From contig NC_132974.1 of assembly GCF_047496725.1 (NCBI RefSeq), positions 1,185,501 through 1,249,500 of the forward strand: a stretch of 64,000 nt of DNA, written 5' to 3'. This stretch comes from Anoplolepis gracilipes. Lineage: Eukaryota; Arthropoda; Insecta; Hymenoptera; Formicidae. The notes below the pieces were generated by a model. The model saw only the letters and a list, made by a program, of their open reading frames with translations. It ran no database searches and was not told the DNA's origin. Position 1 is the stretch's first letter, and every line of letters begins with the position of its first letter. Both the position numbers and the translations under genes were made by a program. Positions 44,461-60,116 of this stretch are shown piece after piece.

Positions 44461-45978
44461 GTGTGATCCAGGCTCGCCCCCACTTCCTTGCGTCTACCGA
44501 TCCTGTGACCAATTCGCGGCTGATTTCTCCTTAGCGGAAGTTTAATCCTTTTCCACGACTTTCTAATGTCAAAATACATACTTAAGCCTCTCAAATAAAA
44601 ATACTGTGAAAGTAAAATTCACTTCGAATTGAATAAAATTTAAGGCTCCGCCGTTCGTTCGAGTTCTTAGACTTTTTATCGTCTCTTACAGTTCAAAAGT
44701 TATCGCTACTTTTTGTTAAAGAAAAATATATACGAAATTGATCGGAGAGTCCGTAGATATGGGGTGCGCGGAACCTGAGACACCCTGTACCGCGTTGACA
44801 AATTTTTCATCAGCCGCAAAGGAGATATATAAAATGATAAGGGACGCAAAAGTATGCAAGCGCATAATGATAGTGATGCTTTTGGCCTCGGAAATTAAAT
44901 CAATGATTAAATGTAACGAATTGAAGCAAAAAGAAAAAATTTCAGGCATTTCACGAATTTGATTTCTTGCAAGCAAAGCTCTGGAAAAATAACATATTTG
45001 ACGGTCTTATAATTCAAACGACATACATCATATTTAATAATTTTTATCATATAAATCAAATATTATACCTCTTAAAAGATATTTCTACAATTTATTTTTC
45101 ACAATTACGTAATGATTACTTTTTTTATCCATCGTCACTTTTCAGATTCTTTCGAGCATGACAAAAAAATTCAAAGAAAGCTTCGCTAAAGTGAGGTCTC
45201 AAATACTTTGATTACTTTGCTTGTATTAAAGAGATGAACTCCTAACTTAATTGTAAACAAAATCGCAAACTTTTGCGTCTGATGAATCAAGTTCAGGGCA
45301 GATTCCAAAAGCGCTGTAAGCGAGACGCGTTGACAGGGAGATGAAAGAGAGAACAAAGCGCGTAACAATGAAAAAAATTATGGAGAGAAAAAAAAAGATA
45401 TACACAACTGTTGACAATACTACTGCTTGAGAATCGTATGACACATATGTGTAATGTACCTAATAAATATTTAAAACAAGACGGGGAGATGTTTGTGTTT
45501 CGTAAGTAAAAGCGTACTACGAGTAAAATCGCGCGCGAGGAGACGACTGAGCATAACTTTTGCGCGGATTTTACCGCGTGATTTATTAGGTAATTACGTC
45601 TAACCAGAACAAAGAGAAGCACCTTTGTCGTCCCACGGAGAGCGCTGTTATTGTCGAGACAATTTTCCGAGAGAAAAGAAAGACAGAAAATAAAAAGAAA
45701 GAAAAGGAAAGAGAGAAAGAGAAAGCGAGAGAGAGAGAGAGATTTCACAAGGACACACCGTCGCTATCGCAGGTCACGGGTTTAACAGGTGATTCGAAGC
45801 AATTGTGTATCCATGTATGAAACACGCACATTTGACACAAAGAATACCTATTTACTGTGTGAGAGAACCGAATCTCTCTTCGGTAAAAGTACGCGTTTGT
45901 TCGCTCATCCACTAGTTGTTTTTCAACCAACGCTGGATGCATACATATGTATATAATACCACACACGATACATACATA

Positions 45979-45980
<2 letters not shown>

Positions 45981-46045
<65 letters not shown>
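45981..46045. repeat. (AC)n microsatellite
   Basis: About 32 AC units on the plus strand. Confidence 0.95.
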
Positions 46046-46051
<6 letters not shown>

Positions 46052-46504
46052 ATATGAGCGGAATTGCACTTGTGTGACTCCACATTCACATACGATCGAA
46101 ACTCCGAATGCACGCATCGTCATTACGTCATTTCTCACCCTGCAAACGAATCATTATCATCATCATCATCATTATCGCGAATGACGATAAATACCGATAT
46201 TGTCAATCGATTCGCTCGATTTAATTCGTCGAATCGAATACGATTGTGCGATTCGGACAAGCGTTGCTTCTCGAAATCCTGACAATCCTAGGGACATCAA
46301 TGCATAGATACATAATCACGGAGGATATCGACTTGCATCAATCGCATCGTTCAATTAGAGATAGAGAGATCCATATACACGCAACTCGCCTCATTTTAAG
46401 AATATATCGCACGTCATTCACTAGTACTGCGTGCCGCTTATAGTTAGCAAATGAAAGACTTAAAGGTGTGAATCTCTTTCTCTTAAGTTAAATTTTATTT
46501 CGTA

Positions 46505-46874
46505 TACAGAGTGTCCTAGAATCTTGGAACTTTCTTTTAAAGGCGGAAATGATTTTTTCTCGGAAAAATGATTGGAGGTATCATCAATTTTCGAGTTATA
46601 AAGGGTCGATTAAAAAAGGAACTCTTTTCATAAATTAAATTTTGCGGAAAAATATTAACACAGCTACATTTTTCAGCTAATTTTAATTTAGATAGAGTTT
46701 ACTTTAATAAAATCTTAATTTAAGACTTAATTCCAAAGATATCAGATGATAAAAATTGGAAGCAAAAAATGATTATCTCTCTCTTGACATTTTCGTTGAG
46801 GAAAAATTGTTTCTGAATTGAGAAGAGAATTTTCCCTTAAAAGGAAATTGGGAAGATTTAGGATACCCTCTATA
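46505..46874. mobile_element. MITE-like element with CAGAGTGTCC-type ends
   Basis: The left end TATACAGAGTGTCCTAGAAT and right end AGATTTAGGATACCCTCTATA are imperfect inverted repeats. The similarity continues inward (CTTTCTTTTAAAGG / CCTTAAAAGGAAA). It is about 370 bp with no ORF. The termini resemble those of mariner-derived non-autonomous elements in insects. Confidence 0.6.
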
Positions 46875-47271
46875 TATAAGTTAGACAGAAAGAGAGAGAA
46901 TTACCGATTTCTTTATTGATCGATTCGTTGACTACTCCATGTTACTATCAAATGTGAAATCTAAATATCGTATAATCAATATTAAAATCCAATTTAGCGC
47001 ATTTAAAATAAATGCGATTGTTTAACTTCCGCATTTGATGTTAAAAAACATCTTCAATATATTTTCAGCGTTAACTGTGCGATGAGAAAAAAACACGGTC
47101 CCAATTATTTATTGTTTATATTTATTCATGGATTTGTAAATATATAGGGAATAATTGAATGTACGGAGTTGAGAGAAGTGTGATATGAGAGCGAGAATTA
47201 TTACACACAGGGAATTAAATCCAAGAATGGTTAATTAGTTAATTAGGGAGAAATATTGTAACGGAATGAGA

Positions 47272-47291
47272 CAAAAGAGAGAAAGAGAGAG

Positions 47292-47331
<40 letters not shown>
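47272..47331. repeat. (GA)n microsatellite
   Basis: A GA-rich tract with a few interruptions. Confidence 0.9.
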
Positions 47332-48294
47332 TACAAACGACAAGAGGACTTAGAGTTATATCATCGTTGAATCATCGCGTCATGTGCCATATCACCGCAT
47401 TATATATCAAAGAAAGAGAGTTTAAATATTATTTATTAACTTTAAGTCACGCGCGTAGTTAAATATACGGCCATATACATATATATATACATATATACAA
47501 AGCGTGACGGAATCATGCGAGTGGAAGTCCGACATGTGTACAGTATTCGTTTGACTAACTGTGATTCGTTAGTCTTTATTCGAGAGTGATATAACATCCT
47601 ATATATAATTTATGAGATATATATATATATCTTATAATTGCAAATGAAGAGGTGAAAGGTGAATGAATAGAGACACCCGATATAACTTCGTCAAGAAAAA
47701 AATTGGATGTTATAAAAAAAATTAAAACATTTAATGAATATATCGAAATATTCATTGTTTATAATCGTAAAAATGTTTAATTCAAATCGGACTCTAAAAA
47801 TTGATCTTAAAACGACATAACTATATAACACAATATATGTACTTTCCTGACTCATTTTTGCTTCTCTCTTTATAATTAATTAAAGTACATTTTTTATTCA
47901 TTTACCTCTTGAATGTATGCAACTTCGCAATTTTTGCCGCACTGGATGCTCGGACATCGACTGTCTATTCACGATGGAATTGTTCCGACTCTCGATCTCG
48001 AGATTTCCGATTCGGCGGAAGATGAGGGGAAAAAATCATTAGCGCGAATTTGTTGTCATTCATCCTCATCGTCATGATAAGCAAATCACACTCGCGTCAT
48101 TACGTCAACATCGCACGAAGCGTCCGTTCACAGATGTCCACAACTGCGAATGCCCTTTGTAATCTAATTTTCTCGCATTAACAGTACACACACGCACATG
48201 TAAGATATTATCGCATCTCGATCGTATAATCACAGAATATATTGCACATACGACTGCACATATTATATACATATTTACAAGTGTGTATATACAT

Positions 48295-48335
<41 letters not shown>

Positions 48336-49967
48336 TAATCATGTCCGTTGCTGTCTCATCCGCTCGATCGATTAAAATAATTTTGCGATTTCAAACATTT
48401 CGCTACAATTCCTCCAATTTATTTCATTCCATCTCTTCACTTTATCTGACGTCACATTTAAAACTCAGAGACAAATGCAGAGTTTTTCCATTCACATATT
48501 TTTGCCATTTGAATAATATTTTTTTTGTTTATATATATAATTCTCCTTGTATCCTTTAATACTTTTTATGTCTGGTCTCGAGAGCTTCTTCTGAGAACTA
48601 TCTAATGGGAAAGTACTGCTTCTTTTATTATAGATAATCCATAAATTAAGATTTTATGTACAATAAACAATATCATAAGTAAAGATCAACATATATTTCT
48701 TTGCATGAAAAGTAAAAATATTTAATTTTTAATTCCTAGATATAATGCTTTCAATATTGTACCGAAGTCAATAAGTTTTTTATTCACTCTTAAAATAAAA
48801 ATATGCATAAAAATATAAATAAAAATATGCATAAAAATACTTAATTATTAATCTAATCCAGTTAAATTGATAATATCAGTTAAACTAGCAGTAATTTCCG
48901 ATGATTTTGCAAGATTTAAAAAAAAAAAAACTGTCCCGCTATATTGCCGTCATTTATACTTCCATAATCAGATTTTGAAATATCTATTAATTCTAACTGA
49001 AATTGGAATTTATTCTGTATACAGTGGAACTTGAAAATATACTATACTCTGGTCCATTATAACGAGATTACCTCCACTTCCGTCAAATTCAGGATTGTAG
49101 CGTGGCTTGCACGAACATTAATTGTTCATGTATGGTTCGTCAGCTCAATAATGCCTTACAGTTAATTCTTTTTCTCAGCTCGACATGGCTAGAACGCAAT
49201 GTATTCGGAAAATATGAGTTGCTACGAAATTCACGCAATTATTTTGAATAATAAAGATGAATCAAAGCGTGTGGAAGCAAAACGCGCGTTCTGGATTATT
49301 TTATCGATACTTGTTTAATTTAAGTGAAGATATGAAAATGGAAAAAACTATCAGTTTATATATGAGAACGCATTTTTTTCATGTGTACTTTAATAAATGG
49401 AGAAATAGCATGCGTATTAATGAACGTTTCTTATGTCAAAATAAAACATGGTTAAATCAAGAGATAAAATTTCCGCCTTGTGTTTATTTGTATTGAAATC
49501 TTCCTAATACATCCAATAATATTCACAGTCGACCACAAAAGAAATTTCATGTAGTAATAATAAATGTAGTAAAGTAGTAAAAAGTAAACGACGGAAAAAT
49601 TGAAACACTTTGAATAAATAAAAATATAGCGGAATTATATCTTGTGAGGTGTTTAAGAATTTATATGTAATGTGATATAATGAGACAGATGTTAAACTTA
49701 CAAAAAAACTATTAACATTAGTCCTACTACTAAAACAATATAAATGAAAAAAAATGATTTCAAAACTTCCTCAAGAAGAAGCTGCAATATATATAAAAAT
49801 AGCAATATATTGTTATAATGAACCGAATCAACACAATCATAATTTATATCTATCATACAATAATATACATTTAATAACAAAAGCGTTGCATATCCGGAAG
49901 GAATATAAGTATTACTGAAACAAAAATTCGAAGTAATATTGCAATCTTTACTCATACTTATGGTAGA

Positions 49968-50655
49968 ATTTTCAAATGTTTACAGTATTTCCCCTCCCCC
50001 TAGTTCTCCTACATACAATTATCTAACATATGCAAATGTAAATTTTGATGGAAATTAAAATTATTATCCTTGCAATAAATATAAATAGATAACATTAAGA
50101 ATTAACAATGAGAGCATTTTGTAACTTCTCTTGTATTTTTAAAATTAATTAATGATATAACGAGTGAAATTATACGAAAAAAAAAATCCTCATCTTGTAA
50201 TCGTTTTTGTAGACCTGTACAATATTACAATGGCTTTAAAAAAAACTGTTGTTATATTAAAAAAGAAAAAGAAAAATGTATCAAATCAAATATCCAAATC
50301 TGCCAAGATCACATATTGCAAATTATGGCGCTATATATTGCTAATTCTCAAAGTTAGTATTTTTACTGTCACATTATTGTGACAGAGTATTATGCTGTTC
50401 GAATTCTTTGTTTCTGTCTTCAACAGTTGATAAAATAGATTATGCTCGATTTTTGCCGCCTTTTTACCATCATGATATAACGGCAAAATGCTCAAATATT
50501 TACAGTAGTCTCCCCTCCTTACTTCTCCATGCAATTATTTAACATACGCAAATGAAGTTTTGATAAAAATTTAAATTATTATTGTTGCAATAAATAAAAA
50601 TAGATAACATCAGGAGCAATGAGAGCATTTTTGTAATTTGTGTTGTACGAGACCA
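49968..50655. repeat. Pair of direct repeats of about 170 bp
   Basis: Copy 1 (about 49968-50140) and copy 2 (about 50487-50655) both contain TTTACAGTA..TCCCCTCC, then CAATTAT.TAACATA.GCAAAT, then TTGCAATAAATA.AAATAGA and CAATGAGAGCATTTT. They lie about 520 bp apart in the same orientation. Confidence 0.8.
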
Positions 50656-51558
50656 GGCCGCCGTTTCTCAATGCTTTTTCTTTGTAGTATGTTAACGCCA
50701 ACTGAATCCATTTTAGAATGGAAGGAACTACATGGTCAGAACCATTTTTCGGTGCCACACGGTAAACCAACTAGTTGGTTCATGTCTGTGCTAAATCCAT
50801 AATGATACGGAATTGAAAAGTATACGGAAATATTATGAATTTATTAATATATTTTATAACATATCATTTTAGTTGCACATAATCTTTTTCGATTTTAATA
50901 CATGTTGACAATGCAGGATAACAATAATCTATCAGAGAAATTATTAAAATTATTTTATGTATAGGTATATATAAAAACATATGTGTGTAATATATTATAA
51001 TCGTTATGTAGACACGTTAATTATTCAATTGTCAAACGTCGCAACAGCACAAATATAATTATAGCACAAGACAAAAATAATCATATACCAAAAAAATTGT
51101 ATTCTCGAAATGTATACTTTAAATCCTCTTATTAGGATTTTTCTTTTAAACTTAAAGGATGCTTATTTTAAAGAAAGATATTATACAGATAAGAGAAATA
51201 TTCTTAAAATGAAAATAAAATTTTTTCAGTGTATATATGTAAAATATATTAACAACCCCTCTGTTTTACAACACTCATATGTACATATAATAAATAAATA
51301 TTTCAAATATATCTTGCAAAATTAGAGTAAATATCACACATTTTTATTTTAAAAATATGTTTTTCCCATCAAATTTTATACAAATATATAGTATTGTATA
51401 TCTATTTTCACAAAAAAATTTTAAATAATAAATTAAAAATTTAATATAAATTTTTTTTTAAATATAATACGTACAAGAAGAAATTTCTCTATTATTTAAA
51501 ATTACGAGTAGATAATCCAAAATCCATTATACACGCGGTTATCTCTCCTTCCGAGGGG

Positions 51559-51627
51559 TAAAGCAACGGATTTATCTACAATCTAAATCTCTATCTACAA
51601 AACTCTTTACACAAATCCGTTGCTTTA
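51559..51627 (-). ncRNA. Conserved hairpin in duplicated unit 1 (putative structured RNA)
   Basis: TAAAGCAACGGATTT (51559-51573) and AAATCCGTTGCTTTA (51613-51627) form a perfect 15-bp stem around a 39-nt loop rich in TCTAC motifs. It lies just downstream (minus strand) of the donor site of the small exon at 51657-51704. The duplicate at 58916-59015 keeps the stem although the bases differ. Confidence 0.4.
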
Positions 51628-51656
51628 AAATAAAATCTTTTTATTTTATCACTCAC

Positions 51657-51704
51657 CGACACTGATGCGCAACAGCGAAGTTGTCGACACTGAAGCTATA
51701 TTGT
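51657..51704 (-). ncRNA. Small minus-strand exon, unit 1
   Basis: On the minus strand, TTTGTTTGTTACAG precedes 48 nt (starting ACAATATAGCTTCAGTGTCG) that end at GTCG followed by GTGAGTGAT, a near-perfect donor. Both signals recur in the duplicated unit. The exon length differs by 4 nt between copies, which argues against coding. Confidence 0.5.
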
Positions 51705-51992
51705 CTGTAACAAACAAATATAAGGTTCAAATTATAGCAGGGTTTAAAATAATTAATATTCAAGAAATTATTATTGTACTCATCAAATTTTATATTCGAT
51801 GTGTATAATAGGCAGACAAATATAAAATATTTTTATAAATTCTAAGAAAACTATTTTTTAAATAAAAACTTTGATAACATTTATTTAAAAGTTTTTTTTT
51901 AAATATCTCTTGTTAAAATCATTTAAATAAATAAATCAAATTAATTTGTATACATGAAATCTAATACTTAATATACAAATAATAATACTTAC

Positions 51993-52564
51993 CCTAAAGG
52001 TGCTCCGCTGGTGCAGGATGCCTCTCCTAGGCCTCCTCCTCCTCTCAGATATTGGGGTTGTCAGAAGCTATTGTTTTATACGCGCGATATACTTTTTTAA
52101 TTTGTTTAAATCGCACAAAAGTAAAATTGCGCAATATTTTAAATTGTACAAAAGTAAAAACGCGCGATAATTTGACGGCACTCCCGCACTTTTACGCGCG
52201 ATACTTTGACGGCACTCCCGAATTTCGAAACGATCGAAAATCCCATTTCATCACGCGCGAGAATTATACTTGAAGTCGACAGGTCGGGCACGATCAAACT
52301 CTGAACAGGAGTTAAGTCCGAAGCGGAAGAAGACGATATTATCGTATTATTATTACGTATTATCATCGCGAAAACCATACACGGTGCGTTCAACCTCGAG
52401 GTGATCGCGAGAACGCGAGACGCACCTGCCGGCGTCGGCGCCGGCGCCGGAGTAAAAGCACGTGCGCATCGTACGTCCGCCAAACTCGGAATGAATGGCG
52501 CACAGCTATCGAGTCACCGTACGCGGCGGTCTCCCCCTCTCTTACTATGGAATGCGTGACGTCA
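51993..52564 (-). ncRNA. Putative first exon/promoter region of minus-strand transcript, unit 1
   Basis: The GC- and CpG-rich block contains a CRE, TGACGTCA, at 52557-52564 and a tandem repeat of CGCGCGATA.TTTGACGGCA (52161-52220). It ends at 51993 with CCTTTAGG followed by the donor GTAAGT on the minus strand. The following minus-strand intron would be 51705-51992. The transcription start is not known. A 114-codon open frame here is not maintained in the second copy. Confidence 0.45.
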
Positions 52565-52878
52565 AAGACAAGGTCGAGTATGCTCTTTTTCTCTCTCTCT
52601 TTCTCCTGGCGCCAGACAATAACAAATACGCACTATACTACGTGATACAATTTAACGCGTTGAAATATGTACAATCAAATAATTTTAAAATACATGTAAA
52701 ATTCCTTAACTAAAATGATATTATTATTCGATTTAATGCGATATATTTAAAATACATGTAAACGCGATTACGAAATGTGTAAAATACTTCAACGAAAGCA
52801 ATCTTATGACTTACTTTATGACTATTATAACTGCACGATTTATTTATTATATTCGTTGAAAATTATATCAATGATGTG

Positions 52879-52909
<31 letters not shown>

Positions 52910-53356
52910 AAACAATGATTTGTAAAAGCGATAGAAATTTATATTATAGATATACACATATATTTATAGACGTATAATAATTAAATATAAATTAATAATA
53001 AAAAATATGTACAAATTTACTGCCTGTACTTATTCCATTTACTAAATATGTATAACTCTCTGTAATTATAGAAATTTGTCATATTATATTAAATAAATGT
53101 TCTCTCTTTCATCGTAACTATTTAATTATTCCTATATATTACATGTGTTTGTTTTAATCGATCAGAGAAAGTAAAAGAGAGAACGAGAGAAAAAACCAGA
53201 GATATTCTATCACTTTATTCTATCACTGAAAATTAATTTATTAAATACAATTTATTAATATTTTAATATTTGTTTATTGTATATAAAAAAGTTTTTTATT
53301 AAATGTGCCTGTTTTTATTATAGCTTATACTGTTTAATTTATTCGATTAAAATATG

Positions 53357-53628
53357 AATTTTTATTAATAAAAGATGTTATATAAATATCGACAATGTAC
53401 TTCACGAGCGGTAATGTATTTTAAAACGCTCGAAAATTCGCTTCTGAATGAATAGGAAAACATAATCCGCAAAGAAGGTATCGTTCTTCCCGCGAATTTT
53501 AGCGATATCTTCTTTGCGAAATATGTTTTCCTATTCATTCAGAAGCGAATTTTCGAGCGTTTTAAAATACATTACCGCTCGTGAAGTACATTGTCGATAT
53601 TTATATAACATCTTTTATTAATAAAAAT
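53357..53628. repeat. Palindrome P1
   Basis: Near-perfect inverted repeat with arms of about 135 bp (TTTATTAATAAAA, CGAGCGGTAATGTATTTTAA, ACGCTCGAAAATTCGCTTC, TGAATGAATAGGAAAACAT). The asymmetric centre is CGTTCTTCCCGCGAATTTTA at about 53482-53503. Confidence 0.9.
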
Positions 53629-55600
<1,972 letters not shown>

Positions 55601-55611
55601 TACTTATCAAA

Positions 55612-56472
55612 ATTAATTAACTGAAATCATTGTTGCAAGAGAGTCTTATATAATATATGAATACATAATTATAATATAATTTTATTTTATTTAATTATTG
55701 TAATTCTATTCATCAGTTTACTCATTTAATTCATCTATTTGTCGCTTTGAATTTACAATTTTAAGAGCAGGACGATTGATATATTAATTTCGGGAAAAGA
55801 AACTTTATTAATTATTGTTAATTAATGCCGATTATGCAATTGACATACTCGTACGCGATTAGTAATATGTGTTTTCTAATATCCTCGAAAGTTTAGTTTT
55901 TATTAATAAAATATTTTACATAAATATGAGCAATGTACTTTAAGAGCGGTAATGTATTTTAAAACGCTCGAAAATTTGCTTCTGAATGAATAGGAAAACA
56001 TAATCCGCAAAGAAGGTATCGCTAAAATCCGCGGGAAGAACGATACCTTCTTTGCGGATTATGTTTTCCTATTCATTCAGAAGCGAATTTTCGAGCGCTT
56101 TAAAATACATTACCGCTCTTAAAGTACATTGCTCATATTTATGTAAAATATTTTATTAATAAAAACTAAACTTTCGAGGATATTAAAAGACACATATTAC
56201 TAATCGCGTACGAGTATATGTCAATTGCATAATCGGCATTAATTAACAGTAATTAATAAAGTTTCTTTTCCCGAAATTAATATATCAAACGTCCTGCTTT
56301 TATAATTGTAAATTTAAAGCGACAAATAGATGAATTAAATGAGTCAACTGACGAATAGAATTACAGTATTTAAATAAAATAAAATTATATATTATAAATA
56401 TGCATTTATATATCATATATATAGTTATATAAGTGTCTCTTGCAACAATGATCTCGGTTAATTAATTTCAAT
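55612..56472. repeat. Palindrome P2, arms about 420 bp
   Basis: Symmetry extends from CTGAAATCATTGTTGCAAG at about 55621 to TTGCAACAATGATCTCGG at about 56440. The centre at 56021-56041 reads GCTAAAATCCGCGGGAAGAA, the reverse complement of the P1 centre. Confidence 0.9.
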
Positions 56473-57984
56473 GCCTTATTAAAAATTAAATATAAGACAT
56501 AGCCAGAAGGATATGTAATGAGAATGCTAGAAGGATGCGAAAAGAAAGAAATCAGAAAGTTAATAAGATATTGCGAGATGTTCTGCGGTAAACGAAATTC
56601 GAATTCTTTATTCGATCAAAAATCGAATAGGTTGATTAGCTATCGATCTAATCTGCATGAATTATTCAATTCAGGAAGTTAGATACGCCATACCGAAATA
56701 GGATAATGTATTCGCAAAGAATGAATATGATATAAAATTTAATATAAAATATATTACAAAATGTATAAAATACATTGTAAAATGCACAATATACATATTA
56801 TGTATAATTAATTCAATGTTACATATAAAGAATTAATTATATTACAAATATATTTTACAAAATTTAATTAAAACGTCACCGAGAAAGGCAATTAGGAGCT
56901 AGCGCAGGTGTATACAAAATTTAATATGAAATATAATTTTAATTTTTAATTCAAAATAATTTTATTACATGGAATTATACGAAATATCCGAAATTGACCT
57001 ATATAATTTATTAGAAATTTTTAAAACGTAATTGATATAGTCTATATCGCGACCAAAAGATCGAATTATTAATAAATTTATCGATACGTCTCTCTCAATT
57101 AAGAAAATTTAAAATTTTAATGGAATTTTATGTTATTGTACGTATTCTTCCATTTTTCGTGTAATTTTACTTTTTACAATAAGTATATAATAAATATAAT
57201 TCATACATATAATATAACGCAACTTGAATCTATCTCTTACGCAATAATATCTTATACTATTTTAATAATATAATATTATATTTAAAATTCATATTTAATG
57301 TTCATATAATCTTATGCAATATAATATATAACATACCATAAATACAAGATTATACCTGTATAATATACATCTTAATATAAAAGATATGCATATTATATAC
57401 GTACATACAATAAATAAGTTACATTTTTTTACGTTTTTCATAATTAAACTAAATTTTATTATAAATATAATTTTAATTTTTACCTAATAATGTTTTAATA
57501 CTTGTTTTTACAGTTTTTATATGTAATTTATATTTAATTAATTTTTTATTGAAAAAAATATTAAATTTTTATATTTTTACAATTTTATATTATCTTACTT
57601 TTATATTTTTATATTTTTTTTCTTAAAAATAAATTTAATTTTATAATAGCTATAATTTTTCTTTTATTAAATTTTATGTCTTTTTTAAATGTCTTAATAG
57701 CCCTAGCAGACCTAATTCTACTAGCTACATCAGCAAAAACCCGATAAAGCAAGATTTGGGGAGTCCTAATTGGAAATTTGCGATTACATATTTTTTACGT
57801 ATTGTGGCCAGAATTGACCTCGTATTTTCAGCCAGTTGGACCTACCTTTTGTTGCTCCTGGCTATTCATTCTGACTCGATTTCTACGAGCCAGAACTTGA
57901 GGAAGAACAGTAACTTCTTCCTACTGCCAGTTAATTATTATCGTCGGTAAATAAGACGATTTATATTTGTTTAAAATCATTCGA
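56473..57984. other. AT-rich spacer between duplicated units
   Basis: About 1.5 kb, extremely AT-rich in its central part. A less AT-rich patch at 57690-57960 contains a 64-codon open frame that I do not recognise. No repeat partner of this spacer was found in the window. Confidence 0.6.
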
Positions 57985-58915
57985 TATTATAATCGTTTTG
58001 TAGACGTGTTATTCAATCGTCAAAAGTCGTAAAAGATAAATATAATCGCATACATAAAAAAAATTGTATTCTCGAAATATATACTACATAAACCCTTTTA
58101 ATATTCTAAGATATTCTTAATAAATAAGTATATTTTCTTCTTTTACGTGATATATTTTGAATTACCTTATTTATAAATTAAGTAAAAAACTAATGTATAT
58201 ATATTTAACTCGTCAAAGTTTTAATAAATAGCAAATGTCTATTTGTAAAAATTATTTTTTAAACACGTAACTATTAACTGGGCAAATTATTTTTTGTTAT
58301 TAGGATTAATAATCCTAAATATATATATTAAATAATATAATAATAAAAAAATATTTCTCATTCAGCATATATATTCTTATATGTTAAAAATATATTCGAA
58401 ACTATTCTACTCTTTATACGATTTTTCTCTTAAACTTAGAGAATGCTTTTCGCTTATTTTAAAAAGAAAAATATTATACATAGATAAGTAAAATATATTC
58501 TTAAAATGAGAATATAATTTTTCGGTGTATATATGTAAAATATATAGGATGCAAAAATATTAGCATGCATATTAACCCCTCTGTCGGCGGATCATTAAAG
58601 ATTTGTATCATTAAAATTGTTTTATAAAATTCATATATACATATATATAATCAAAAAAATATTTCATGTATCTTATATAAAATTAAAATAAATATCATAT
58701 ATTTTTTAATTTTAAAAATATTTTTCTTTTTACTATAATTTTTAATTTATACAAATATTATATCTATTTTAAAGTTTAAAAAATGAATTAAAAATATAAT
58801 ATAAAATTTTATCTTGGAATATAATAAGTGGAATATAATCACAAAAATAATTTTTTTTATGATTTAAAATTGACCCAAAGTTCGCCATGCACGCGGCTAT
58901 CCCGCCGTCCGAGGG

Positions 58916-59015
58916 TTAAAACAACGGATTTATCTACAATCTATACATTTGTCTACACACAATCTACACTCTGTCTGTATAATCTACAAATCTATACGCA
59001 AATCCGTTGTTTTAA
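58916..59015 (-). ncRNA. Conserved hairpin in duplicated unit 2 (putative structured RNA)
   Basis: TTAAAACAACGGATTT (58916-58931) pairs perfectly with AAATCCGTTGTTTTAA (59000-59015). Compared with unit 1, a G-C pair has become A-T (51563/51623 versus 58921/59010), so pairing is kept by two linked changes. The loop is longer (68 nt) and again rich in TCTAC motifs. Confidence 0.4.
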
Positions 59016-59042
59016 AAAAAAAAAGGTTTTTTTGTTACTCAC

Positions 59043-59086
59043 CGACACTGATGCGCAACAGCGGAGTTGTTGACATTGAAGCTTAT
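59043..59086 (-). ncRNA. Small minus-strand exon, unit 2
   Basis: The 44-nt counterpart of 51657-51704, with TATGTTACAG acceptor and GTCG/GTGAGTAAC donor on the minus strand. The splice signals are conserved despite point changes and a 4-nt length difference. Confidence 0.5.
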
Positions 59087-59392
59087 CTGTAACATACAAT
59101 ATAATATCCAAATTATAGCAATGTTTAAAATAATTAATATTAAGAAATTATTATGTACTCATTAAATTTGATATTTGATAGATACAATAATAATACGCAA
59201 ATATATGTGGAATAATTTTATAAATTAAAAAAATAAACTATTTTTTAAACAGAAACTTTTGTAAGATTTATGCAAAAGTCTTTATCGCTGACTCTCTTTT
59301 ACTTAAATTATTCAAACAAATAAACTAAATTAATTTGTATAAGGTATTTATAATAATGAATGTAGAAATAATAAAATAAAAATAATACTTAC

Positions 59393-60116
59393 CCTAGGGT
59401 TGCTCCGCCGGTGCAGGATGCCTCTCCTAGGCCTCCTCCTCCTTTCAGATTGTAAGGGACGTCAGAAACTATTGTTTTATACGCGCGATATACTTTTTTT
59501 AATTTGTTGAAACCACACAAAAATAAAATCGCGAAATATTTTAAACCGTACAAAAGTAAAAACGCGCGATACTTTGACGGCACTCCCGCACTTTTACGCG
59601 CGATACTTTGACGGCACTCCCGAATTTCGAAACGATCGAAAATCCCATTTTATCACGCACGAGAATCATACTTGGAGTCGATAGGTCGGGCACGATCAAG
59701 CTCCGAAGAAAGAAAGATCAAAATTGGGATAAATGAACGAAAACACGATCGCGATCGCGACGAATGTCAAAAATAATAGCGCGCTATATGTCACTAAGGT
59801 CGAATGTTATTATTTTATTTCGGAGTCATTTTAGACGTACTTTAACACGTTAAGATTTATCGTAATATTATTACATATTATTCGTATTATTATTACGTAT
59901 ATTATCGTCGCGAGAAACGTGTACGGCGCGCCTCGACCTCGACCTCGAGGTGACCGAACGCGAGGCGCACGTGCCGGCGCCGGCGCCGACATCGGAGTAA
60001 AAACACGTGCGCACACTACGCCCGCCGGAGTAAGAATGAATGACTCATGGCTGTCGCTAGTCACGTACTCCGTACGCGCCGGGCTCCCCTCTCTTACTAT
60101 GGAATGCGTGACGTCA
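59393..60116 (-). ncRNA. Putative first exon/promoter region of minus-strand transcript, unit 2
   Basis: Counterpart of 51993-52564, with the CRE TGACGTCA at 60109-60116, the same tandem CGCGCGATACTTTGACGGCA repeat (59562-59631) and the donor GTAAGT after CCCTAGG at 59393. It carries an extra segment (about 59706-59880) absent from unit 1 that disrupts any shared open frame. This supports a non-coding transcript. Confidence 0.45.

Larger units (their letters stand above)
44461..50980. other. Gene-poor intergenic DNA
   Basis: About 6.5 kb with no recognisable gene. It contains an (AC)n tract at 45981-46045, an inverted-repeat element at 46505-46874, a (GA)n tract at 47272-47331 and TA tracts. 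Near its end is a pair of direct repeats at about 49968 and 50487. Confidence 0.6.

Noticed and set aside
50579..50770. 63-codon minus-strand open frame with a protein-like composition
   Set aside because: It begins at a TTG rather than an ATG, matches nothing I recognise and partly overlaps one of the direct repeats.
52139..52483. 114-codon minus-strand open frame in duplicated unit 1
   Set aside because: The second copy has a different-length insertion and does not keep the frame, so coding is unlikely.
57756..57950. 64-codon open frame in a locally less AT-rich patch
   Set aside because: No recognisable family, no splice context, and not present in the second duplicated unit as far as visible.
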